DNA of 64,000 nt from Desulfosporosinus sp. FKB (GCF_002196705.1 NZ_NADJ01000039.1:307631-371630); one strand, 5' to 3'. Shown: positions 19,651 through 28,540, counted from the stretch's first letter. Numbers and translations are program-made. The notes: a model not told the origin generated them from the sequence alone.

Positions 19651-20624
19651 TATCTCGACCCCCTTTTCATTGTCGAAGAATAGCCTAGAGCAGGATTGGC
19701 CCTTAGGGACTCCAGACGGCTGATCCCCAGCTTATTAAGATATTCCTGAAAATCTTTGACACCAAAGATCCATTCCTCAGCCCACTGGTCAAAGCCTTCC
19801 TGAGTCCGAGTCGCTTTAAAAAAGTCGGCTATAAATTCACCGTCCGGTTCATGTACCCCATATAACCCCGTTGGGTGAGCACCCCAAGGCAACTCAACAA
19901 TATAGTCAACCAGGTATCCCGGCAGCATATTGCGGGTTGGTTCCCGCCGCAAGTATTCCTCTGGAACAATTTGTTCTGTGATAATAATATTGTGCTTCGA
20001 AGCCTTGATAACTTCCTGGTCACTGAATTTTAAGCCCTCAACTCTTACAGTTCCTTCATTACCGGCCATTTGAACATGGGTGATGCACCAGTCCGGATTA
20101 GCGGCAGGAACGAGGACGATCTCAGAATCTGTGAAGGGCTCTTTATACATCATGTATTTATGCTTGCCGATATGAGGATTGGAGCCATTACGGAGTCCCG
20201 CTTTACCAAGATTGTCATTCTCCGGATTCAACATATCGCAGCCCATGGCAGAATAGGTCGGCAAAAAGGGCAGACCTTTTGCTCCGGCAGTTAACCGGTT
20301 CAAAATATGGATATGGGCCCAATCTTCGTATAAGATTTCACCCTTTTCTATCCTGCGGGCAAGATTACTGCCAAATTTCCCATAAAGTTCATGCCCGCAC
20401 CAGCTCGATTCCCATATGCCAACGCAGCCGGCGCCGACAAGCATATCATCATGTGTCCCGCCATTGACCTCTACGAGGTGAAGATTCCGCTTCTTCTGGC
20501 GAATCAATTCATAAATAGCAGCCATAGGACGACGCCAGACTGTAAATCCTCCGAAGGTTAACATATCCCCGTCATTGATCTGCCCGATGGCTTCTGTAAG
20601 GCTTACAACTTTAGGCCTAGCCAT
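19650..20624 (-). CDS. CoA-transferase subunit A, glutaconate CoA-transferase type
   Basis: The 324-residue alpha subunit starts with KVVSLTEAIGQINDGDMLTFGGFTVWRRPMA, the typical family I CoA-binding entry, and contains VEVNGGTHDDMLVGAGCVG and a VPAANPDWCITHVQ segment. It forms a hetero-oligomer with the next gene product. It is the third gene of an operon with thiolase and acyl-CoA dehydrogenase, which suggests activation of a fatty or branched acid before beta-oxidation, or its release at the end. Confidence 0.85.
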   Translation of the reverse strand: MARPKVVSLTEAIGQINDGDMLTFGGFTVWRRPMAAIYELIRQKKRNLHLVEVNGGTHDDMLVGAGCVGIWESSWCGHELYGKFGSNLARRIEKGEILYEDWAHIHILNRLTAGAKGLPFLPTYSAMGCDMLNPENDNLGKAGLRNGSNPHIGKHKYMMYKEPFTDSEIVLVPAANPDWCITHVQMAGNEGTVRVEGLKFSDQEVIKASKHNIIITEQIVPEEYLRREPTRNMLPGYLVDYIVELPWGAHPTGLYGVHEPDGEFIADFFKATRTQEGFDQWAEEWIFGVKDFQEYLNKLGISRLESLRANPALGYSSTMKRGSR

Positions 20625-20685
20625 GACACAACCCCCTCACTGTTATTTCATGCTTCCTTCAGCGAACGTGTAAATTCCAAATAAT

Positions 20686-21834
20686 CTAAAAGCGGCCGAT
20701 AACTTCCCGTCCGATAATCATACGCTGAATTTGGTTAGACCCTTCGTAAATTTGGGTGATTTTAGCGTCTCTCATCATGCGTTCGACCGGGTATTCCGAG
20801 CAATAGCCATATCCGCCCATCAATTGCACGCAATTGGTGGTAACTTCCATAGCAGTATCTGTGGCGAAAAACTTAGCCATTGATGCTTCCTTGTTATGAG
20901 GCAATTTATTGTCCTTGAGCCAGGCTGCTCGATAAATTAACATTTGGGCAGCCTCGATTTTAGTAGCCATTTCGGCAATCATGAACTGAACACCTTGATT
21001 CGCTGCCAGCGGTTTGCCAAACTGTTGTCGTTCTTTGATGTAGTTAGTAGTATATTCCAAAGCCCCTTCAGCAATGCCCAGGCCCTGGGCACCGATTGTG
21101 ATACGGCCGCCGGCCAAAAGCCCCATGGCGACAGCAAAACCGTTATTGATCTCTCCCAGGACATTTTCTTTAGGAACTTTCACGTTTTCGAAATTCAGTT
21201 CCACCGTCGGTGAACCATGCATTCCCATTTTCTCAACCGGCTTGCTGATGGTAAATCCAGGAGTGTCCTTTTCAATGATTAAGCAGGTAATCCCTTTACC
21301 ATTAGGCTGTGAGGGATCAGTTTTAACAAACGTGCAATAGGTTGTTGCCTGACCTCCGTTGGTGATAAATATTTTGCTGCCGTTAACCAGGAAATAGTCA
21401 CCCATATCTTCGGCCCTGCATTTCAGCGAACCAGCGTCCGATCCGGCATTAGGTTCGGTCAGTGCATAAGCCCCGATAATCTCGCCTGTGGACAGTCTTT
21501 TCAGATATTTTTCTTTTAAACGCTGACTCCCATATAAGTAAATACTCATGCAGCCTAAACCGGTGTGTACGCTGGTAATAACTGCCGTCGAGGCACAGGC
21601 TTTGGCTAATTCCTCAACAATAATTGCAAAGTCGAGATAGGTACCGCCTCCTCCACCCCATTCTTCCGGAACAGGAAACCCCGTCAGGCCCAATTCCCTC
21701 ATTTTATTCCAGGTTCCCATAGGAAACTCATGGCTCTTGTCAATTTTTTCAGCCAAAGGGGCAACTTGACTCTTGGCAAACTTCCTTACCATGTCCCTGA
21801 CCATTAAGGTTTCGTCGCTGAGCTGAAATTCCAT
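20686..21834 (-). CDS. Acyl-CoA dehydrogenase (short-chain/butyryl-CoA type)
   Basis: This 382-residue FAD enzyme introduces or reduces the C2-C3 double bond of an acyl-CoA. Family signatures are YALTEPNAGSDAGS (near 125), ITNGGQATTYC, QLMGGYGYCSEYPVERMMRD and, near the C-terminus, IYEGSNQIQRMIIGR, where the Glu is the usual catalytic base. The length and Glu position fit short-chain or butyryl-CoA dehydrogenases. No etfAB genes accompany it here, so its electron-transfer flavoprotein must be encoded elsewhere. Confidence 0.93.
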   Translation of the reverse strand: MEFQLSDETLMVRDMVRKFAKSQVAPLAEKIDKSHEFPMGTWNKMRELGLTGFPVPEEWGGGGGTYLDFAIIVEELAKACASTAVITSVHTGLGCMSIYLYGSQRLKEKYLKRLSTGEIIGAYALTEPNAGSDAGSLKCRAEDMGDYFLVNGSKIFITNGGQATTYCTFVKTDPSQPNGKGITCLIIEKDTPGFTISKPVEKMGMHGSPTVELNFENVKVPKENVLGEINNGFAVAMGLLAGGRITIGAQGLGIAEGALEYTTNYIKERQQFGKPLAANQGVQFMIAEMATKIEAAQMLIYRAAWLKDNKLPHNKEASMAKFFATDTAMEVTTNCVQLMGGYGYCSEYPVERMMRDAKITQIYEGSNQIQRMIIGREVIGRF

Positions 21835-21882
21835 CCTAACTCCACTCCAATCTTTTTTGTGTTAATAACCTCATTAAAGCCC

Positions 21883-23241
21883 TTAGTCTGCATCCACACG
21901 AATCAGCATGGCGTCGCCTTGAGCATGACCGGCACAGATTCCGCAAACCCCATACCCTCCGCCCCGACGTTTAAGTTCATAGGCTAAGGTCATGACAATC
22001 CGGGCACCAGTGGCCCCAATGGGATGACCGTAGGCAATAGCCCCGCCGTTGACATTAACCTTTGCAAACATCTCTTCCTTGGTCATCCCCAGAATACTCC
22101 TGGCGCTTACGAGAGCCACGGCTGCAAAGGCTTCGTTGATTTCTATGAGCTTAATATCCTCTAAGGGCATCTTGTTTTGTTCCAGAACCTTCTTGATAGA
22201 AAGGCCGGGAACTGTGGCAATGTCCTTCGTGGGCTGTGATACTTCCGCATAATCCACAATGGTAAAGAGAGGCTTCATCCCCAATTCATCAGCCTTAGCG
22301 CGGCTCATCAGCAGACAGACATCTCCCCCATCATTCGTACCAGGTGCATTACCGGCAGTTACACTCCCTGGCTTTCCGGTTACGGCACTGACATGATTGA
22401 ACACCGGTCCAAGCTTAGCCAAACCTTCCAAGGTAGAATTGGCACGCGGCCCTTCATCCTTTTCCATAATCTCCTGACCCTTTTTAACAGCAACGGGAAA
22501 AACTTCATCATCAAGCTTTCCGGCAGCCATGGCAGCTGAGGCAGCCAATTGGGAATGAAGTGCCCATTCGTCCTGTTCTTCGCGGCTGTAGCCGAATTCA
22601 TCGGCTACTTCGGAACCATGAATAGCCATATGCCGATCGTAAATGGAATCCCAAAGGCCATCTTTAACCATTAAGTCTTCACAGGCCGCATTGAGCAGAC
22701 CCATCCTCTTTCCGCGTCTCATATCAGGAAGGGCAAAGGGAATGTTGCTCATGCTCTCTTGTCCGCCGGCAATGACGATGTCAGCTCTTCCCAGGGCAAT
22801 CATTTGCGCGGCTAAATCTATGGTTTTTACGCCCGAAGAACAAACCTTATTCACTGTGATAGAAGGTACATGTTCGGGAAGTCCTGCCAAAAGAGTGGCC
22901 TGGCGGCTGGGAACCTGACCGCAGCCGGCTTGAACGACGTGACCCATAATGACATAGTCAACGTCACCAGGGGAAACCTTGCCTTCAGTTCTGCGGATCA
23001 CTTCTTTAATAGCTAAAGCTCCTAGTTGAGCGGCATCATACTCGACTAAAGCCCCAAGAGATTTACCATACGGAGTTCGGCAAGCCTCTACGCATACAAC
23101 CTCTCGTTGTCGCGCAAAGGTATTGCCGATTTTCTGCCCCATAGTTGAATAATCAGGCTTTCGTTCGCCATAAGCACAGATTTTCGCGTCTTTGTAGAAA
23201 TTTTTTCTAACTATTTTTAGCTTTTGTACTTCCTTGGGCAT
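21883..23241 (-). CDS. Acetyl-CoA C-acetyltransferase (thiolase)
   Basis: This thiolase condenses or cleaves acyl-CoA and acetyl-CoA. Catalytic signatures are the NKVCSSGVKT cysteine, GGAIAYGHPIGATGAR and the C-terminal CGICAGHAQG. I choose the ATG at 23241 because GGAGGA precedes it; an upstream TTG at 23259 lies before that site. The chosen start leaves about 45 residues (Lys/Arg-rich, including YGERKPDYSTMG) before the usual thiolase start at REVVCVEACRTPYG, which is unusual. It is the first gene of an operon transcribed from a strong sigma-54 promoter about 60 bases upstream. Confidence 0.92.
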   Translation of the reverse strand: MPKEVQKLKIVRKNFYKDAKICAYGERKPDYSTMGQKIGNTFARQREVVCVEACRTPYGKSLGALVEYDAAQLGALAIKEVIRRTEGKVSPGDVDYVIMGHVVQAGCGQVPSRQATLLAGLPEHVPSITVNKVCSSGVKTIDLAAQMIALGRADIVIAGGQESMSNIPFALPDMRRGKRMGLLNAACEDLMVKDGLWDSIYDRHMAIHGSEVADEFGYSREEQDEWALHSQLAASAAMAAGKLDDEVFPVAVKKGQEIMEKDEGPRANSTLEGLAKLGPVFNHVSAVTGKPGSVTAGNAPGTNDGGDVCLLMSRAKADELGMKPLFTIVDYAEVSQPTKDIATVPGLSIKKVLEQNKMPLEDIKLIEINEAFAAVALVSARSILGMTKEEMFAKVNVNGGAIAYGHPIGATGARIVMTLAYELKRRGGGYGVCGICAGHAQGDAMLIRVDAD

Positions 23242-23302
23242 CTGTCTTCCTCCATTCAAATATCATAATTATTTTTGATATGTCCGAATCGTAAGAATTA
23301 TT

Positions 23303-23319
23303 TTGCAATTACTGTGCCA
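23303..23319 (-). promoter_or_regulatory. Sigma-54 (-24/-12) promoter of the thiolase operon
   Basis: On the minus strand the sequence TGGCACAGTAATTGCAA matches the TGGCAC-N5-TTGCA consensus exactly, with GG and GC at the right distance, about 60 bases before the thiolase ATG. The neighbouring sigma-54 activator is the obvious candidate regulator. A near-palindrome ATCATC-A-GATGAT at 23382-23394 could be its upstream site. Confidence 0.9.
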
Positions 23320-23395
23320 GTGACAAATGTAGGCCTTTTTAATCTCAAATTCACTTGATACATCAGCCTCTGCCGTTGCTAATCATCAGATGATA

Positions 23396-23455
23396 CAAAA
23401 AAAATCGTCCCGAAAAGCGGACACATCTGTTCAAAGTGTGTCCGCTTTCGGGACG
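23396..23455 (-). terminator. Terminator of the sigma-54 activator gene
   Basis: A long stem, CGTCCCGAAAAGCGGACACA against its near-perfect complement (23436-23455), is followed on the minus strand by a run of eight T. It lies just past the stop of the activator gene. Confidence 0.9.
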
Positions 23456-23494
23456 ACAGGAGCCGCTTTACAAAAATAGGCTGTAGGGAAGCAG

Positions 23495-25585
23495 CTAGTT
23501 TTTCAGGTTATATTTATTCAGTTTATCGTAAAGCCTGGATCGACTAAGATTAAGGATCTTGGCGGCTTTAGTCTTGTTCCCGCCGGCTTTCTCAAGAGCC
23601 ACGATAATCATGTTCCGTTCTATGCGGGCAATCTGATCTTGATAGCGGATCGTGCCAACATTTGCCTCACTTTCAGAGGTGCTGTTGCTTAGAATTTGAT
23701 TGGGTAAATGGGTTAAACGAATCAAACCGCTGCGTGTATAATTAACAGCTCTCTCGATAACATTTTCCAATTCACGTATATTTCCCGCCCAGGAATAGTT
23801 TAAGAGGGCCGCCATGGCATCATCAGCAATACCCTTAACATTTCCTTTAAGAATAGTATTGAATTTCGCGATGAAATAATAGGTTAAAGGTTTAATATCT
23901 TCCCAACGTTCCCGTAAAGGGGGTAAATGCAGATTGATAACATTTAAACGATAAAAAAGATCGGCTCGGAACTGACCTTCGGAAATAGCTCTATTAAGAT
24001 TTTTATTTGTTGCTGCAATAATCCGGACATTAACTTTAATGCTTTTAGTACTCCCTAAACGTTCAAATTCACGATCCTGCAGAACCCTGAGCAGCTTGGA
24101 TTGTAAGCCAAGAGGCATGTCGCCGATTTCATCTAAAAAAAGAGTACCGCCATCGGCAATTTCTAATCGTCCTTGTTTTCCGCTCTGTGCGGCTCCCGTA
24201 AAGGCCCCCCTGACATAGCCAAACATTTCTGCTTCCATTAAGTTTTCCGGAATGGCTGCGCAATTTACCTTTATGAAGGGACCTCTCCAGCGATCACTAC
24301 AGGCATGTACAGCCTGAGCCACTCCTTCCTTGCCCGTGCCGCTCTCCCCGGTAATTAAAACAGTGGAACTGCTTGAGGCAACAATCGTTATTTCTTCCTT
24401 TAGCTTTTTCATTTCGGTACTTTCAGCAACAATGTTATTCATAATATCTTGAGCAGTTTTGTTTCTCTGTAATTCTTCCTGAAAAAAAGTTACTTTGTTT
24501 TCCAGTAATCTTATTTTATCAGCAAGTTCTCGGACTTCAGCAAGTTGGGGAAATACTGCTTTACCTACTGCACCCACAACCTCACCTTCTCGAACAATGG
24601 GCAACCTGGAAACAATAATCGGCTTACCCTGAATTGTCATAACGTCACTTGTTTCCGATACACCGGAACCAGCTACTAAATGAAGCCTGCTGTCCGCCAT
24701 AATTTCCGTGACATGTTTTCCAATAATTCTCTTTGGAGGTAAGGCTAAAAAATCTGCCATGGCCTGATTAACTAATGCCGTTTTTCCCTTTTCATCCACC
24801 ACAATAATACCATCATGAATAATATTAAGAACTGTATCAAAAGTCTTGTTTAAAGCTTTAACCGTCTCCAGTTCTTTAGCAGCCTGCTCCAAATCTGTTA
24901 GGTCTTGAAAAATCACAATTCCCCCGGCGATACTGCCTCCGATAATTAAGGGAGTTATGTTAACAACCATGGTAATGTTGCCATGCTTATGTTTTAATCC
25001 TATTTTAACCTCACCCTTGCCCAAAGCCGGAGTTAAGTCCAAATTCGGCAATAGCTTATTACACCCGCGCCCAAGACAGTTCTCAGACTTTAAGCCTAAT
25101 ATACGGCTGGCGCCAATATTCAGGTGCGTTACTATGCCTTTACTGTCAACGGCAATAACACCATTGTGCATGGAATCTAAAATAGCTTTTAATTGACCAT
25201 TAAGCAGTTCGGAGTGCCTAAACAAAGTCATAACCATGTTCGCCTTGCATAAAAGTCCAATGACTTTGCCTTCCTTGTTAACGACGGGAACGGAGCCCAC
25301 GGGACTCACTTTTACGAAATCGGCCAACTCTTCGTCGGAGATATCCTCGGAAATACTGATCACTTCTTTGATCAGGTAAGGATCGACAATGTCTTGATGG
25401 GTTGCTCCGTTTAGGATCGCCCGATAGAGACTGCTCCTGCTAAATATACTCACAAGACTTCCTTTTCCATCTAACACGGGGATAATAGCAATTTTCAAAT
25501 CCATGAAAATCCGCACAGCCTTGGCAATAGTGTCGCCAAGGTTTAAATATGAGATTCGCTTATTAGTCCCTTCCCGCAGGAGCAT
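23495..25585 (-). CDS. Sigma-54-dependent activator with CBS pair and two PAS domains
   Basis: This 696-residue enhancer-binding protein has a CBS-domain pair (about 1-120), PAS domain 1 (about 125-235) and PAS domain 2 (about 250-360). The AAA+ domain (about 385-620) shows Walker A GESGTGKEG, GAFTGA in VRGAFTGAAQSG and Walker B FLDEIGDMP. A C-terminal Fis-type helix-turn-helix follows (GGNKTKAAKILNLSRSRLYDKL). It would activate the sigma-54 promoter of the adjacent thiolase operon. CBS domains usually bind adenylates and PAS domains small ligands, so it may sense energy charge or an acyl compound; this is inference. A strong terminator separates it from the thiolase operon. Confidence 0.93.
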   Translation of the reverse strand: MLLREGTNKRISYLNLGDTIAKAVRIFMDLKIAIIPVLDGKGSLVSIFSRSSLYRAILNGATHQDIVDPYLIKEVISISEDISDEELADFVKVSPVGSVPVVNKEGKVIGLLCKANMVMTLFRHSELLNGQLKAILDSMHNGVIAVDSKGIVTHLNIGASRILGLKSENCLGRGCNKLLPNLDLTPALGKGEVKIGLKHKHGNITMVVNITPLIIGGSIAGGIVIFQDLTDLEQAAKELETVKALNKTFDTVLNIIHDGIIVVDEKGKTALVNQAMADFLALPPKRIIGKHVTEIMADSRLHLVAGSGVSETSDVMTIQGKPIIVSRLPIVREGEVVGAVGKAVFPQLAEVRELADKIRLLENKVTFFQEELQRNKTAQDIMNNIVAESTEMKKLKEEITIVASSSSTVLITGESGTGKEGVAQAVHACSDRWRGPFIKVNCAAIPENLMEAEMFGYVRGAFTGAAQSGKQGRLEIADGGTLFLDEIGDMPLGLQSKLLRVLQDREFERLGSTKSIKVNVRIIAATNKNLNRAISEGQFRADLFYRLNVINLHLPPLRERWEDIKPLTYYFIAKFNTILKGNVKGIADDAMAALLNYSWAGNIRELENVIERAVNYTRSGLIRLTHLPNQILSNSTSESEANVGTIRYQDQIARIERNMIIVALEKAGGNKTKAAKILNLSRSRLYDKLNKYNLKN

Positions 25586-25857
25586 ATTTGATCACTCCTT
25601 TAATTTTATTCAAATCAGTTTCTTCTTGAGAAGTCTGAGAAACTTGCACAATTCCGTTAAAGGGTCCAACTGTTTTAATTAGTTATCAATATATTCTTAT
25701 TATTCTATACTTTTTAGATATTCCCTGCTCCTCCCCTTCTATATCAAAAAACCATTGAGTAATACCTTAAAAACATATAAATACCTTCTTTATAAGTTTA
25801 CTAGGCTTTTATAACTCCAAGCAATATTTTCTCATTTTTTTCAACTCTTCATCAGCG
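25586..25857. other. Intergenic region upstream of the sigma-54 activator
   Basis: AT-rich promoter region of the activator gene. No ORF or strong hairpin is seen before the repeat at 25858. Confidence 0.4.
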
Positions 25858-26038
25858 CCCGGTGAGGACTCTATCCCACCGAAGCAAGGTATGGGAACCA
25901 GGGGGTGTTTCAAAATGTATAAACGCCCTCATTAAACAAAACCCTGCATAAATAGTGGTTCGAATCCACTTATATGCAGGGTTTTATTTATAAAAACGGA
26001 TAGATATTCATTATGCAACAGCCCCTCTTGCGATTGGA
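25858..26038. repeat. Composite palindromic element: family A half plus MITE-like element B (copy 2)
   Basis: The left part (25858-25900) carries GGACTCTA...CCACCGAAGCAAGGTATGGGAACC, the interior of family A. Element B follows (about 25900-26028) with the same AAAACCCTGCATA hairpin and ATTCATTATGCAACAGCCCCTC end as the copy at 4771. The right tip CGATTGGATC matches the CGATTAGATC tip of family A. Thus B again sits where A normally has its GTGGGAGTCTCAC hairpin. Confidence 0.75.
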
Positions 26039-26039
26039 T

Positions 26040-26070
26040 CAAAAAACAGACGGAAATTAATCCGTCTGTC
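26040..26070 (-). terminator. Terminator after desulfoferrodoxin
   Basis: ACAGACGGA pairs with TCCGTCTGT across AATTAA, and six T residues follow on the minus strand. Confidence 0.88.
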
Positions 26071-26092
26071 ATTTTGATATATCTTTGTTAAG

Positions 26093-26476
26093 TTACTGAG
26101 CATTTTTCCATAAACCATGTATTGTACAGTATTCTCGTACTTCCAGGACTTCTGAAGCACTTACTTTAAACAGTGCTTCAGGTGGGTCATTGGGCTTAAG
26201 TTCCGCTCTAAGTACTTGATCTTTTGTCAACACCTCAATAAAGCGAATAAAATGTTTTTCTTCCATTGGGTGTGCAACGCTGCCTACTTTTACTTTAACC
26301 CAGCCAGCAGACGGTTCGATGACGGGAATATGCTTTTCAGTGCTGGCTTCGGTAACACCCGCTTCCAATTTCTCCATGGGCTGATGGCAGCACACTAAGG
26401 CAGGTGCTCCTGGATTTACTACTTCAACCACATTACCACAGATACTACACTTAAATAATTCTCTCAAATTCGTCAT
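26093..26476 (-). CDS. dfx: Desulfoferrodoxin (superoxide reductase)
   Basis: This 127-residue two-iron protein reduces superoxide to hydrogen peroxide in the cytosol. The N-terminal desulforedoxin centre has Cys10, Cys13, Cys29 and Cys30 (KCSICG...LVCCHQPM). The catalytic iron is held by His49, His69 (AHPM), His75 (KHF) and the Cys and His of CTIHG near the C-terminus. The Glu-Lys pair preceding His49 is present, as in active enzymes. It is the second gene of a two-gene operon behind rubredoxin, its likely electron donor. Confidence 0.97.
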   Translation of the reverse strand: MTNLRELFKCSICGNVVEVVNPGAPALVCCHQPMEKLEAGVTEASTEKHIPVIEPSAGWVKVKVGSVAHPMEEKHFIRFIEVLTKDQVLRAELKPNDPPEALFKVSASEVLEVREYCTIHGLWKNAQ

Positions 26477-26499
26477 TTCTTATCCCTCCATAATCTCAT

Positions 26500-26661
26500 T
26501 TAATCAACAGGCTCAAATTGATCTTTGCTGACGCCGCATGTGGGGCAAACCCAATCCTCTGGAATGTCTTCAAAAGGAGTGCCCGGTGCAATTCCTGAAT
26601 CAGGATCACCTAGGGCCGGATCATAAACATAACCACAAACAGTACATTGATATTTTTTCAT
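26500..26661 (-). CDS. Rubredoxin
   Basis: A 53-codon frame opens at an ATG and encodes a rubredoxin: [15 protein letters not shown] with Cys6 and Cys9, and EDWVCPTCG with Cys39 and Cys42, the four ligands of a single iron. The length is standard. It passes electrons in the cytosol, here most probably to the superoxide reductase whose gene starts 23 bases downstream, and to rubrerythrin elsewhere in the window. A 21-bp palindrome about 86 bases upstream is a candidate operator. Confidence 0.96.
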   Translation of the reverse strand: MKKYQCTVCGYVYDPALGDPDSGIAPGTPFEDIPEDWVCPTCGVSKDQFEPVD

Positions 26662-26746
26662 TGTCTTTTCCCCCTTAATATAATGATTTTAAGTATTAAG
26701 CTGATTGGTTATCAACGAAAAGCGGAGCATTTATCTTGTTATTATT

Positions 26747-26767
26747 TTATAATTAATTTAATTATAA
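26747..26767. promoter_or_regulatory. Perfect 21-bp palindrome, candidate PerR/Fur-family operator
   Basis: Two 10-bp arms, TTATAATTAA and its exact complement TTAATTATAA, flank a single T. The arm begins with TTATAAT, the half-site of the PerR box (TTATAAT-N-ATTATAA), although the spacing here is longer. It lies upstream of rubredoxin and desulfoferrodoxin, which fits peroxide or iron control. Confidence 0.5.
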
Positions 26768-26959
26768 ATCAAGAATTAAATGCAGTTTTCTTAAAAATTT
26801 TTCCGATTTTTTTCGACATAGGTTGATAATGATTTAAAGTTTACAAATAGCTGTTTCTCTATTCATTAATTGATCTCGCCATAACTTAAAGACGCCCAAA
26901 GCGTCCTGCAGTTACTGGATCCAAATCGAAGAATTTGTTCTAACGTTTGCAAAGTGCCA

Positions 26960-26997
26960 ACAAAAGAAGGGTCTCCACATCGTGGAAGCCCTTCTTT
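26960..26997 (-). terminator. Terminator after the UxaA-type gene
   Basis: AAAGAAGGGTCTCCAC pairs with GTGGAAGCCCTTCTTT, followed on the minus strand by TTTGTT. Confidence 0.8.
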
Positions 26998-27077
26998 AAG
27001 ACGTATATCCGTAAAATCCTTAGCTCATGTCGAATATTTCGAATTCCTATATCCTGTTATCCTTCCTGGGCAGGCCC

Positions 27078-28238
27078 TTAATAGGTCGGAGCAATTTTAT
27101 AAATTCCAAACTCCTTGTGACCAAGACTTTCGGCCTTAGGCATATGCCCGTTGGCTGCCTCAACGACCATCTCGTAGATTCTTTTTCCGACTTGTTCAAT
27201 TGTTTCTTCGCCGGAAATAATGGTTGAAGCATCAATATCCATGTTGTCTTCCATCATTTTAAATGTCCGCTCGTTGCCAGTGATTTTAATGACCGGGGCA
27301 ATCGGGCAGCCTGTTGGAGTTCCTCGCCCGGTAGTAAAGATAACGACGGTAGCTCCGCCTGCAACCATACCGGTAATTGACTCGATATCCTGACCAGGAG
27401 AATCCATAACATACAGGCCCTTGCCCTTGGGAACTTCTCCGTAGGCCAAAACATCCTGAATAGGGGCATGTCCTGCTTTATGGATACATCCCAAAGATTT
27501 TTCCTCAATTGAACTTATTCCGCCGGCAATGTTTCCCGGTGTTGGTTGACCGCCGCGTATATCGACGTTCAGGAGTTTTGCCCTCTCTTCACATTCGCGG
27601 ACATAGCGGATTAATTTTTCTCCGATTTCCGGCGTTTTGCAGCGACGGGCCAAAACGTGTTCGGCGCCAATAAATTCTGTGGTCTCTGAAAGCATAGAAG
27701 TACCGCCTGCGGCAACAAGCATATCTGAGGCAATTCCACAAGCCGGATTAGAAGCTAAGCCGGAGGTGAAATCAGAACCGCCGCATTCGATAGCCATAAC
27801 AAGTTCACTAACGTCTATTTTTTCGGGCTGTAAATGGGCGACTTTGCGGGCAAGTTCACCAGCTTTGCGGAGCCCTTCAGCCGTGGCTTTGAGCGTCCCG
27901 CCAACTTCCTGAATTACTATTACCTCTACTGGTTTCCCGGTAGCGGCGATTTCATCAGCGACCTCACGAATAGGAACACCTTCACAGCCAAGTCCGACGA
28001 CTAGAACTGCTGCAACATTCGGATTCTTACCAAGGCCAATCAATGTGCGAACAGTCTGTTCATGATCAGCTCCAATTTGACAACAGCCATGCTGATTGGG
28101 AAGAGCTACCGCTCCGGGAACCTGAGCTGCAATATTAGCTGCAACTGTACTGGAACATACTGCCGTTGGAATTATAGCAATATGATTACGAATTCCTACT
28201 TTACCATCAGGACGTCTATATCCCAAAATCTCCATCAT
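27078..28238 (-). CDS. UxaA-family lyase/dehydratase, large subunit
   Basis: This 386-residue protein is the catalytic part of the altronate/galactarate dehydratase family. Signatures include GYRRPDGKVGIRNH at the start, HGCCQIGADHEQT, VVGLGCE, IECGGSDFTSGLASNPACG and FTTGRGTPTGCPIAP, which supply the Cys and His residues likely to bind the metal. The small SAF-domain subunit is encoded separately just upstream (14-base gap). This split form occurs in altronate-type enzymes and also in (2R)-sulfolactate sulfo-lyase (SuyAB). No uronate genes are nearby, so the substrate is open. The pair is expressed from a sigma-54 promoter. Confidence 0.85.
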   Translation of the reverse strand: MMEILGYRRPDGKVGIRNHIAIIPTAVCSSTVAANIAAQVPGAVALPNQHGCCQIGADHEQTVRTLIGLGKNPNVAAVLVVGLGCEGVPIREVADEIAATGKPVEVIVIQEVGGTLKATAEGLRKAGELARKVAHLQPEKIDVSELVMAIECGGSDFTSGLASNPACGIASDMLVAAGGTSMLSETTEFIGAEHVLARRCKTPEIGEKLIRYVRECEERAKLLNVDIRGGQPTPGNIAGGISSIEEKSLGCIHKAGHAPIQDVLAYGEVPKGKGLYVMDSPGQDIESITGMVAGGATVVIFTTGRGTPTGCPIAPVIKITGNERTFKMMEDNMDIDASTIISGEETIEQVGKRIYEMVVEAANGHMPKAESLGHKEFGIYKIAPTY

Positions 28239-28252
28239 AAAATCCTCCCTTT

Positions 28253-28540
28253 TTACTTATCTCCACGACCGCGCAAGCTTTCCATGTTATGAACATGAAC
28301 GTGCTGGCCGATTTTAATATCTGCAGTTGCGCCTCCAAGGCTTTCTCCGTATTTAATAACCTCTTCACCTTTTTTAATCTCCCGAATAGCCACTTTATGA
28401 CCAAGGGGGATATCCTGAAGAAGAATTACCGATTGTTCTTGTTCTCCTATAAAATAATGAATTTCGGTACCCGATGTAAAATCGTCCACTAAGGTGGCTA
28501 CATTGTCTTTAACATTAATCACCACTGCTTGTTTTTTCAA
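28253..28540 (-). CDS. SAF-domain small subunit of a UxaA-type lyase
   Basis: This 95-residue protein has the SAF fold seen in the N-terminal part of altronate dehydratase and in SuyA. The pattern IPLGHKVAIREIKKGEEVIKYGESLGGATADIKIGQHVHVHNMESLRG is characteristic, ending in the HVHNMESLRGRG segment. It starts at TTG with GGAGGTG seven bases upstream. It forms a two-gene operon with the large subunit. Its promoter is a sigma-54 site 37 bases before the start. Confidence 0.85.
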   Translation of the reverse strand: MKKQAVVINVKDNVATLVDDFTSGTEIHYFIGEQEQSVILLQDIPLGHKVAIREIKKGEEVIKYGESLGGATADIKIGQHVHVHNMESLRGRGDK

